DNA of 64,000 nt, from the NCBI GenBank assembly GCA_964059195.1, contig CAXKWD010000008.1:42895502-42959501 (forward strand). The letters run 5' to 3'. Below, piece by piece: positions 54,994 to 64,000 of this stretch (positions are counted from its first letter, which is position 1; every line of letters starts with the position of its first letter). The notes below the pieces were generated by a model that saw nothing but the letters and a program-made list of their open reading frames with translations, had not been told where the DNA came from and made no database searches. The translations under genes and the position numbers were made by a program. The DNA comes from Ectobius pallidus (Eukaryota > Arthropoda > Insecta > Blattodea > Ectobiidae).

Positions 54994-55528
54994 TCTATAT
55001 TAATAAAAGGAATTGTCTATCTGTCCGCGATGCCCAGCGAAATCTACTAAACGCAGAGATCTGAAATTTTAAACATAGGTGGGCTGAAGGTTCGGAAAAT
55101 GCACCTCGAAGCCGGAATTTTAATTTTCTCTTTCGTTCGTAAGTTATGAGTGAAAAACGGGAAAAAAAGTTCATTTTTTGCGTTTTCGAAGCATTAGTTT
55201 TCAGTATAATACATTTCAATGTCAAGTCAATTACAGTTGGCTTTGGCTATTTTTTCCATGCCTTGGAAATAAAACTATCGCGATCGCTTGAATGTTGTAA
55301 GCCCTAAATATGGTCAAACATTGTTCGATTTGGACGAAACTCACTATACAGGGGTTTTCTGGGCCAAGGAACTCGAATCTGAGGTCGCTTTTACCAGGCG
55401 ACGCTCTCTAATCGTGGTATGTAGTCCACGTGATTTAAGTGTTAATAAGTATAATGATTTAACTATTATGCTCTTAATTTTTAATTTTTGAAATAATTAT
55501 CGCGGGCGAAGCCGCGGGCACATGCTAG
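54994..55528 (+). mobile_element. Second Helitron family, complete and non-autonomous
   Basis: 5' TCTATATTAATAAAAGGAAT after an A; 3' hairpin CGCGGGCGAAGCCGCGGG, then CACATGCTAG before T. Insertion between A and T is as expected. 535 bp, no gene: the small frames at 54,995-55,225 and 55,288-55,491 are not conserved domains. Confidence 0.88.
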
Positions 55529-56160
55529 TAATTTATAAAGTTTGTTGATTAAACAATTGAAAGCTAATACAATGCTTTATTTAAATTTATTCAAGGTTCT
55601 TTCATATTGGACTCAATTATGACGTTAATATTTATCATGTTAAAGATTGGTTTATCACAGATAATTTATTTGGATGCGTCTATTTAATTTATTCATTATA
55701 ATCAGTCCACTACTATATTTCTCATTTATATTTCTATCTATTAAATGCTATATTGAATATGCACTAGATTCTCAGCCAATAGGAAGCTCTCTTTCTTCAT
55801 TGTTTAATCACTCCCTGTTTCTTGACTTCTTCTTTCATATTCTCATCATCTTTAGTTCCATTCTAATTCGAAGTCTGATATTTAATTATGTCCTGCTTTA
55901 GTGGGCTAACTTTATGAAGTCTGAAGACTTTCATTCATCGTAAGTGTGACCAGTGCATTTTCATTTGCGCCATAGGAGATTATGGCTTTAAATATTGCAG
56001 TGTAGAGTGTTTTGTAATTCGTGAATTATTTATGTCCTCATTGTTGGCCAGAGAGTCTGGCTAGGCCCTGAGTGAGAGCGTTAGCAGAGGCACATATGTA
56101 CTGAACATGTGCTGTAAATTTATTGCGTTCTTGTTTGACGATACCTAAGTATTTGACTTC
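55529..56160. other. No gene seen
   Basis: AT-rich spacer; a hydrophobic 75-codon frame (55,674-55,901) is likely chance. Confidence 0.45.
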
Positions 56161-56199
56161 ACGTACGTAGCGTAGCCGGTCTTACCCTATCCGGGTGAT

Positions 56200-57480
56200 T
56201 GGAGGGTGATTTCCTATTTACCCCTTAAGGAGCATTGTATTTGTTTTAGTTTCTGAGATTTTTAATTTAGCTTTAATAGACCATGTGTGTAAAATGGCAA
56301 GTGCCCGGTTGGATTTAATGGCTCTGGACTCACATTCGGTTATTAGTACAGCGTTGTCGGCGTAGGCAATTATGTCAGCGTCACTTGTCTCTTGAAGTTG
56401 TCTGAGGGCTTCATCAAACACCAGATTTCAGACCTTGGGCCCGATACTGAGCCTTGCGGACACCCTTTGGTCGCGGCCTTTGTGAATGAATGGTGGTTGT
56501 CCCGTATTGTGATTTGTCTGGCCCGAAAGTAATTTTTTAGAACTTCATAAATGTTTTTGGACAGTTAATTTGATGGAGCCTCTCCAGGGCGTGGGGCCAC
56601 CAGACATTGTCGAATGCACTTTCGATGTCTATGAAAATGGCCAGGACATATTTTGATTCGGCAGTGACTTCTTTCCGTTATAGCAGTGAAGTTGCGTCTC
56701 CTGTTCATCGTCCAGGTCGGAATCCAAATTTTCTGGGCGAGTATGCATCTTCGAGCAGGGTTTCTATTTTTGACGCTATAAGATGTTCAAATATTTTTCC
56801 ATGACTGGGATAAGACAGATCAGTTGGTATGATTTAGCTAAAGTCGGGTCTTCGGTTTCGTGTTTCAGGATGATTTTGAGGAGTCCTACTTTACAAATGT
56901 TAGGGAAGATGCCAAGGTTGAGGCATGCGTTATAGATTTGAAACAGTTTCCGTTGGAGTTGTCCTCCATTCTTAATGAGTTCCGAGTGGATCTCGTCTAT
57001 GCCCGGTGCAGTGCGAATTTTGGTGCGATCTATTGCAATTGAAGATCTATTGAGTCGAACCGGGGTGAATTGTGTGCATTCTCATAGGGTCGTCGTACGC
57101 CTCTCCATAGGATGTGGTGTACTGGGTTTTCCCCGCCGTCTGTACCGTCGGGAACTAGGACATTGGTTAACGTGGTCCCATGAGTCGGCAAGTTTGTCAT
57201 CTGGATTTCGGAGAATATTAATGATGGTTCGCGGATGTAATTTCTTTGCTATAAGCTTGTAAGCGAGCCCCCATGAATTTTGGACACTTTGGTCATTTAC
57301 AAAATTTCACAAGCTTTCGATTTTGGCGTTGTATATTGCATGCGAATACTCTCTTCGGGATTGCATATATTCAGCATGATATACATCCCTGTTTGGCCGT
57401 TCGTGGATTCTGTTCGCTTTTTGAAACCTTCGCCTTTTTCTACTTGTTTCCCGCCTTAGTCGGTCGAGGGCATCGCTCCA
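56200..57480 (-). pseudogene. Decayed R1-like LINE reverse transcriptase
   Basis: Minus strand, in scattered frames: FIDIESAFDNVWWP (motif A, about 56,635-56,595), EVLKNYFRARQITI, then GCPQGSVSGP (about 56,470) and DADIIAYADNAVLI (56,360; normally YADD). MLLKG and R1-like text continue to about 56,220. Further right (to about 57,480) the minus strand has weak upstream RT and endonuclease text. Many frameshifts. Same family type as 62,589-64,000. Confidence 0.7.
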
Positions 57481-57529
57481 CCAGGGGACAATTTTTTTCC
57501 CTGGTAGTGTCCTGGGAATACTTTTGCTT

Positions 57530-58110
57530 GCAGCTTGCGAGATGGCTGCAGTTACGAGGCGAACTCTTTATACTACCTCCCGTGTGAATGGACAAATGCA
57601 ATTAAAATGTCGTGTAATGTTTCTGCAATATGGGCTGTTCCTGGACGATCACAATATTCCGCCTTTTGTTGCCATCCAGGTTGTGAAGAGCGAGAAAGTC
57701 TTGGGAGTGTTCTGGGATTTTGTCCAAAAGGAGAACTATTGAGAAATACACGACACCACAAGATCAGGTCCTATGTTGCAAATGCTCTCGGGAAAGCTAA
57801 ATGGGAAGTGCATGAGGAAGTAAACCGTGTTTCAGAATCTGGTGGCAATAGAAGGGCAGACATCGTGGCCATGGGTAGAAGAAGGGAAGGCATTAATCCT
57901 AGATTCTACGGTCAGATTCGAATAGAATGACGAAGAGGACCTACTTGTGTGGGAAGAAAAGGAGTCTATATATCGCCCATGTATTCCTCACCTCAGTGAG
58001 AGTTACAATGTACCCATTTCAGCATGAGAGGTAAAAGGACTTCTCTTTGGAGCTCGATGCACATCATTTGCATGGAGGCAGAAGACGCCAAAACTACGGC
58101 CTTCTTGCAA
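57530..58110 (+). pseudogene. C-terminus of a LINE with restriction-like endonuclease
   Basis: Plus strand: CCHPGCEERESLGSVLGFCP resembles the CCHC knuckle of R2-type LINEs (with the His changed). Then come RNTRHHKIRSYVANALG and WEVHEEVNRVSESGGNRRAD, the region of the restriction-like endonuclease (Asp of RRADIVAM). After a stop (57,928) the same protein goes on with ESIYRPCIPHL and VKGLLFGARCT. The RT part is missing. R2/NeSL-like group by motif; family name not fixed. Confidence 0.65.
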
Positions 58111-58261
58111 ATGGCATATTTAATTGTTCTTTAAAAATATTAGCCTAAGAGACTCTCTTTCCATATTGCACAAACATTTATATAATGTGCATTAGTTTTA
58201 AGATGTTTGCGTAACTGCTGATGTTTTATTATTTTTACAATGGATTGTTATTATTTATGAT

Positions 58262-59015
58262 CTTGCGCTCTTATATGCCTACGGTCTGTATACTTAGCTT
58301 TAATACAATCTGTAATACAGTACGGAATAATTGGTTGGGGAGGCACTTCTAAATCTAATGTTACTCCTTTATTATTACTGCAAAAACGTATAATAAAGAT
58401 TTGCTTAAAGAAACCTTTGGATTACCCTACGCAACTTATCTTCCCTGAATTTAATGTATTAGATATTTTGAATTTACATAAAAGAAATTTACTTGTTTTA
58501 TCCATAAACATAAATCTAATTTTAAAACACATTTTCACCCTCATAACACAAGACGAATTGCCTCCTCACCCTTAATTGAAATTAAGTGTAATACATCAGC
58601 TGCGCTGAAACATGGGTTTAATTTTGGAATAAAACTATACAACAATATATTAAGAAAGCATCCATATATAAATAACTTGAATGTGAATAGTTTTAAGAAT
58701 AGAATAAGATATATTATAAAATAGTTATTCCTAAAATAGATCTTATTTTCTTGTTGTATTTTATACGTAAATCTTAACAGTAATGAAATTTTATATGTTA
58801 TGTTCTCTTGTGATTTATGTTAGTTTTGTTTTGTGATGTTTGCATGTTTTGTGTGTGTGTGTGTATGTATGATAGTGCTATACGTTTTAAGACTGAACTG
58901 CACCCGAGCCCGAGCATTCTGCTCTTTCGGGTGTTTATCACTTGTATAATATTGTATTTGTATATTTGTATTTTTGTATTTGTATTTGTATTTTATCTAA
59001 ATAAATAAATAAAAA
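58262..59015 (+). pseudogene. 3' end of a Jockey/CR1-type LINE
   Basis: Plus strand: QSVIQYGIIGWGGTSKSNVT and LLLLQKRIIKICLKKPLDYP form the conserved region just after the RT thumb. Then frames slip several times but KLYNNILRKHPYINN-like text persists to TAG at about 58,722. The 3' UTR contains a (TTTGTAT)n minisatellite (58,945-58,995) and an A-rich end (AAATAAATAAATAAAAAAA). The element is 5'-truncated. Confidence 0.75.
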
Positions 59016-59308
59016 AAATAATGAAAATAAGCTTAACAAAAAAAATGTAAAGAGTAATGTAATTATTTCTGGATCTTCAGGGTCTCCCAGACGCTGGGAA
59101 GCTGTTCTTTTCATGAATATATATATATATATATACAGGTCTGTATATAATGTATTTTATGCATTTGAATACATAATTTGAAATTCTAAGATAAGGACCA
59201 AGGATTTTCTTTTATTATTGAATTATTATTTTTCTATAGTGCCTTCTGCTGGGATAATCACAATGACCTATGTTCGGGCTCGTTTACGGCAAATAGGTAA
59301 ATTCCAAC

Positions 59309-60310
59309 ATGGAAGAAGCCCCTGTTTTCCTTGAATTCCTGCAGAAAGGTGACCTGCAGTATAAATTAAAGATCAGAGGTTTATCGAGTAGCAGTACTGA
59401 AAGCGAGATTGATTTGAGGGAGAAGATATCGAAAGCGGCTCAATGTCGATGGATCTTTGCTAAATTCGTGCGTCAGACCCAGAAACTCAACTTGATATAA
59501 TCTTAAATAGGTTTTAAAGTTGGGAATTTAACCCTTAAACAACAACAATGGTATCTGAACAACCTAGTACATGACATGCAGCAGATCATGATGACCCTGA
59601 GATCAAAGCAAATTAGGTAATGATTCAAGAGGATAATATTATTGATGTTGTAGAAGAAATTGGTTTAGAAAGCAACATTCTCCGGTTAGTAGAACCTCCC
59701 AGAACAAACAGATAGTTTTGTATTTCCTGGACCTGAAGTAACTGCTAAGCCCCGAAACCAAATCCCATTAGTAGGCGGCGAGGCTGACGAGCAGCAGGAT
59801 ATGTCATCAACTTTTCAGGGCAACTTTGTTTTACCGGATCCTCCAAATTTTCCTGTTAGTCACGGAAAACTCCAGCCACTCCTCACCCTGGTAACTACCA
59901 CATCCTTTGGTCCAATCCCTGAAGGCTGCTAATAGATTGAACTATAGTTCCTTAAAAATAATTATAGAATTGAGTTCATTTGCGAAATTTGAAAACAATT
60001 TTCAATTTTGATCAACAATCTCTGATGGCAGTCATTTTGGCCAAACTGAATGGCTGACTCAGAGAAGTTGCCAGTGATGCGTTACTTTTTGGATTGAACT
60101 TGTATGCTTTCCATGTAAAATGACTTGACATTTATTTTCCTACCAGAGCACGAGGTTCTCTCATCAATGAACAATTTTATAGGGTCCAAAAAGATCAAGA
60201 ATCAATTGCTAAATATGTTTAATCGATTAAACTGTACTTATTGGTTTTAGAACTAGAGATGAGCAAATCAGCAATAGTAAACAACATTGTCGATTTTTTT
60301 GCCCACCACC
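59309..60310 (+). pseudogene. Decayed retrotransposon gag-like gene
   Basis: Opens with MEEAPVFLEFLQKGDLQYKL and a SAP-like N-terminal helix pair (LKIRGLSSSSTESEIDLREK). Later pieces in shifted frames read QQSLMAVILAKLNG, FPTRARGSLINEQFYRVQKD and ESIAKYV, in the style of arthropod LTR-element gag capsid text. Several stops (59,498; about 60,050; 60,220). No knuckle and no pol follow. The gag call is by style only. Confidence 0.45.
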
Positions 60311-62588
60311 ACCCACGGAGATACCCCGACAATAGGCCATACTCCCCTCCCAACAACTGTTCGGCGCATATGTTCTGTTGCTCATTTTGTTCTGAGTTTT
60401 GCCTATCACTGGGGAAAGTGTTTTTGAGCTGGCTATTTGTTTCAGCACTACAGAACTGTGTTTCTTTCTCTGTGATGTCCTAATCTGTCGTCTACACGGG
60501 GGGTGCTATCCGATCTGGCATTCGCCTTACAAGTGAGGGACACCCCGCAAGACCTCACTTAGACCGGTTGCTGTAAGAAGTCTTACAGCGCCTCGGGAGT
60601 CTGAGCTACTCGCGAGTTACGTCTCATTATCAGTTTGTCTCAAAATCGGGTAGTCTAGACATCGTCTGCGTCTTCTAACATTCTAATTCCTATTACCTGT
60701 CTCGTGTACTGTGCGTAACTTTAAAACTGAAACAATACACTCGCACAGTACTTTGAATATTTTAGTAACAAAACTGCGACGTAAATAAGTAAGGTTAATT
60801 TTTTTCACAGTTATGGCTTCAGATAGAATGTTTTGAATGACGTCATTATGACATCATTAGTGGTTCTTGTTTAGTGGCGCTGCCGCGCTATCAGCTGTTT
60901 TGGGTGAGGATAACAGAAGTTTCCTCATGGCTACAGAATTTCTGTATCGCCACTTATATCTTGACTCTCTCTTCGCTCCGTTTCGTCTTCTACTGAATGG
61001 CTGATCTTCGTGTGATTCTAGGCTGAATGTGGTTACGCTATCTGCATGTGGCGAAAATCCTATTGGCATTTGCAAGTAGTTTGATATATTTGTATAATGC
61101 ATTCACATTATATTTTGTTCTCTACTGCTCGCAATTGCTAATAGTGATCTTTTGCGTCATGCATTCCTCGTAACAGGAATATATGTGTGAGTAAGTGATT
61201 ATTCTTTCTCTTTTCTTTTCTTCGTATTTTTAAGATATAAATAGTCCCACATTAATGGCACAGTAAATTAAATATTTTATGGCACTGTAAATATTGCAAT
61301 TATCAAACATGTAAATATTCAAATAGTACATATGTAATATAAATTGTTAAATTAAACTTAAGGAAGATGGAAACCTACTTCTTTATATTAAAAGAGCCCT
61401 TAAATTCTAAAGCATGTTCTTCCACAAATATGTTAGCCTATTCAGTAACCTGTGATATGTGTTACGACTAAATACGGTATGCACCTTAGTAGCAAGCTTA
61501 ATACAATATTCCTATTTGTAATTTGCCAGTTAGTTTTGCAGATTGCTAATTATTGCCGCATTAACAATAATAATTGTATTTCAACGTATGTACCATTATT
61601 TTGATTTATATTTATTTTTCGCGCATAATGGTACATGTTTTTAAGTTTGGTCGCTGGATGGCGCGACCTTCTCTGTGGTATATGCTTTCGCGGGCGTAGG
61701 TCCGCTGGCCTCTCCCCTCATCCTTTGGTACAGCCTCCTAGCGAGTGTTTATCTTTTCTGGCACCAGTTACGGGCGTGGTTTATTTCGGCATTGACGTGT
61801 TTTCGTAGTTGCATTTCGTTAGTTTGTTTATAAGTAATTTCTTCGGTATTTGTGCTTTCGTTCGTGGGATAATGTAGTCCCAGTGTATCCTTCAGGTTTG
61901 CAACAGGTTTTTAGTTTATCTTTCTTGTGTTTTAACTTAGTAATTATGTAACTGTAGAATTCCCTTCCCCTCTTTCTGCGCTTGGTAGCTGGTAGTTTCT
62001 CAGATCGATTTTGTAGTGTATTTTTGGTAGAATCTTCGTAGAAACCATACGTTCTGTCTCCTTTTGCTTGGGTAGTAATATTTAAAGGGTTTTCTGTTTA
62101 TTTGAGTTGCTTGGGGGCTTTCTTAGTAATAGCCTAAGTAGTCGGCGTCATCAAGCTATAATGATGGCGTCTGTATCTTTCTCTTCTCCCCTGCGCCTGC
62201 TTGCAAACCTGATGTGTCGCGGTCTGGTAAGTCATTTTTAGATTCGTGTTTCTTCAATTATTTTGGTCTGTATTTAGTTTTTGTGCCATGCCCGTTTCTC
62301 CTGTCCATCGGGATTTTAAAGGCATCCCGATGGCAGTAATGTTTCCCGCCTTTTACTAAATTTTGCCCCTTGTTAAAGATTGTTAGTAGGCCTACATTAT
62401 ATTTTCCCCGGTTTGTTTCGATTCTTTCCTTTCAAAATAAAGTCATCGTCCCCAGTATAACTTTGTAGAGTTTGGCTTAAGAGAAACCAAGTTTTCCAAT
62501 AGTAAAGTCCCCCTATTCTGTGTGTAAACAGTAATGCTGCATATGAAAAGGTTAATGTAAATAGTGCTCTCTGTATTGTTTTTCTATT
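60311..62588. other. No recognised gene; likely LINE 3' UTR near the end
   Basis: Mostly AT-rich, with a GC-richer patch at 60,490-60,640 containing CTGTAAGAAGTCTTACAG, an 18-bp perfect palindrome (60,571-60,588). The last 300-400 bp (about 62,200-62,588) are probably the 3' UTR of the minus-strand R1-like LINE. Small frames at 60,857-61,102 are not recognised. Confidence 0.4.
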
Positions 62589-64000
62589 TCAGGCTATACT
62601 AATTTTGTAATTTCCTTTGTCTTGTAAACATCTGGTTCTAAATGATATATTATCTGTTATTGTTTTTGAATCAGGAACTTTTACATTCTGTTTTGTGCCC
62701 CCTCCGGGATGTCCTACTATACCTATGGGTGGGCCCGTTTTCAGGGAATAGGCTAACTTCCCTGGGGTTGGTTTCCCAAGCTTCCTTCCACACATTTTAT
62801 CCCTTAGGGCGGGGTTGCACGTACTAAATTGAAAGCTACATATAGGGCAAGTATCACTCGCGAATTCACTAAAGACTTCGTGAGCCCTTTTGGTCGTCCA
62901 AAACTGAAGGTCTGGCGGCCAACGTTCACCCTCTTGGATGGTTACGTTTCTAAGGTCTCGTCTTATCGCCCTGTATCTAGGGCACGTGTATAGAGCGTGA
63001 TACATTGTGTCTTCACTATCTGCACAATAACAGAGGTAATCGTCTGCTAGCTTGAATCTACGTAGGTTCGCAGTGAAGTATCCGTTACCTGTGTAAAATT
63101 GTGCTGTCGCGTAGTTTATACGTAAGTGTTTCTGTTTTAGTCTGTTTTTGACACTGGGGAAGTAGTCTTTGGTGATACGACCTTTTACTGACCTACTCCA
63201 CCTTGTTTCTCGTTGGGTTATCGTGTGTTCTCTGAGCTGGGAGTTAAGCTCCTGCTTGTTCCGTGTGTTGTATGTTTCTGGTGTTATATCTGTTTCTCCT
63301 ATTCTGGTAGGTATCTGTTTTCTAATTTTGTATGATGTTACTTTTTCCTCCATTACTAGGTCCATAGGGATTTCTCCTGCAATGACTTGTAATGCCTCAT
63401 TTGAGGTTGTGGAGTACGATCGAGTTACTCTAAGTAGGGCTTTTCTTTGGACGGAGATTTATTTGTACTTATGTCTTACAAGTAGGTACGGTGCCCATCC
63501 GTGTGCCGCGTATGTTATTACTGATTCAAAAACTGCTCGATAAAGGCGTTTATAATTTGTATATTTATAACCCCATGTTTGACCAGAGAGTGCTCATAGC
63601 GCGTGGAATACGTGTACTGCTGAGATGCAGATCTTATTCACTTGGTTTTCTATTCTATTTCCGGCTTGAAGTTCTACTCCTAAGTATCTAAGTCCTCGAA
63701 CGTTGCGTAAGCTTGTCCCTAGTAGTCTAATTGTCGGGGGCCTTCTTGGATGAAGTTTGCCCTTTAAGAGGAGCGTTCTTGTCTTCTCCTTTGAGATTTT
63801 GAGTTTGGCCATTTCGCACCAATTGGTGAATATTAACATGGTTGATGTTCCTTTTCTTTCTAATGGGGGTCGGCTGTCGGCCAAATTTTTGGTCCTAGTA
63901 CCGAACCCTGTGGACAGCCTTTGGTAACTCGTTGTGTTTTTATTTCCTGGTTATTTCGCATTAGTACTTGTCTATCCTGGAAATAATCCTTTATGAGTTC
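62589..64000 (-). pseudogene. R1-like LINE ORF2, RT and C-terminal zinc knuckle
   Basis: Minus strand, continuing past the right edge. From the edge: EIKTQRVTKGCPQGSVLGPK (RT motif B), a shift, MAKLKISKEKTRTLLLKG (63,594-63,884) and LRYLGVEL. The thumb follows (YKRLYRAVFESVITYAAHGW, about 63,550), with a stop at about 63,460. A clean 258-codon frame (63,365-62,589), open further upstream, has SNEALQVIAGEIP and the knuckle LCYCADSEDTMYHALYTCPR. The YADD motif falls in the damaged part near 63,890. Two or three lesions make it inactive. The C-terminus is nearly complete, unlike the copy at 1-650. Confidence 0.85.

Noticed and set aside
57524..57742. Second frame over the RLE fragment
   Set aside because: Shadow of the frame that carries the recognisable knuckle and endonuclease text.

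Overview
The window looks like a transposon-dense stretch of a large arthropod nuclear genome. It is AT-rich, with R1-like, CR1/L2-like, RTE-like and RLE-type LINEs, Ty3/gypsy and BEL/Pao LTR elements, a mariner element, hAT-type MITEs, Helitrons and two tRNA-derived SINEs. This mix, and a tRNA-Lys primer site matching the arthropod tRNA, suggest an insect. From memory the SINEs, R1-like and RLE fragments resemble repeats of cockroaches and other hemimetabolous insects, but I cannot prove the species. I found no complete ordinary host protein gene. One tRNA-Leu gene, one possible terminal exon (45,072-45,190, minus) and one promoter-like CpG-rich patch (7,440-7,620) are the only host-like signals.

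Layout. 0-0.65 kb: C-terminal end of an R1-like LINE. 1.79-6.19 kb: a young non-autonomous gypsy-type element with identical 1,310-bp LTRs, a tRNA-Lys primer site and a short gag but no pol; it split a decayed LINE ORF1. 9.3 and 10.5 kb: two SINEs. 11.96-35.0 kb: a large nested inverted-repeat structure. 35.2-35.8 kb: a MITE. 35.94-44.18 kb: a nearly complete BEL/Pao retrotransposon whose one long frame carries five nonsense codons and no frameshift, with a hAT MITE in its 3' LTR. 44.2-51 kb: a MITE, a mariner remnant with three copies of its 3' end, a hAT MITE and a 1.6-kb palindrome. 52.9-55.5 kb: Helitrons. 56.2-64 kb: R1-like, RLE-type and Jockey/CR1-type LINE debris, a degraded gag, and another R1 element running off the right edge.

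The most unusual part is 12-35 kb. Similar ends of about 820 bp face each other at 11,959 and 35,001. Inside lie two oppositely oriented, broken copies of a secreted matrix metalloproteinase (MMP) gene, each keeping parts the other lost. Between them are a roughly 256-bp tandem array, a hexamer array and a tRNA-Leu gene. The right arm was later hit by a solo LTR (TSD ATAT) and by about 13 kb of sequence bounded by 2-kb direct repeats that holds a CR1-like LINE, itself invaded by an RTE-like LINE. I read the outer structure as an old large foldback or terminal-inverted-repeat element that captured an MMP. No transposase, polymerase, integrase or viral core gene that would name its class is visible.
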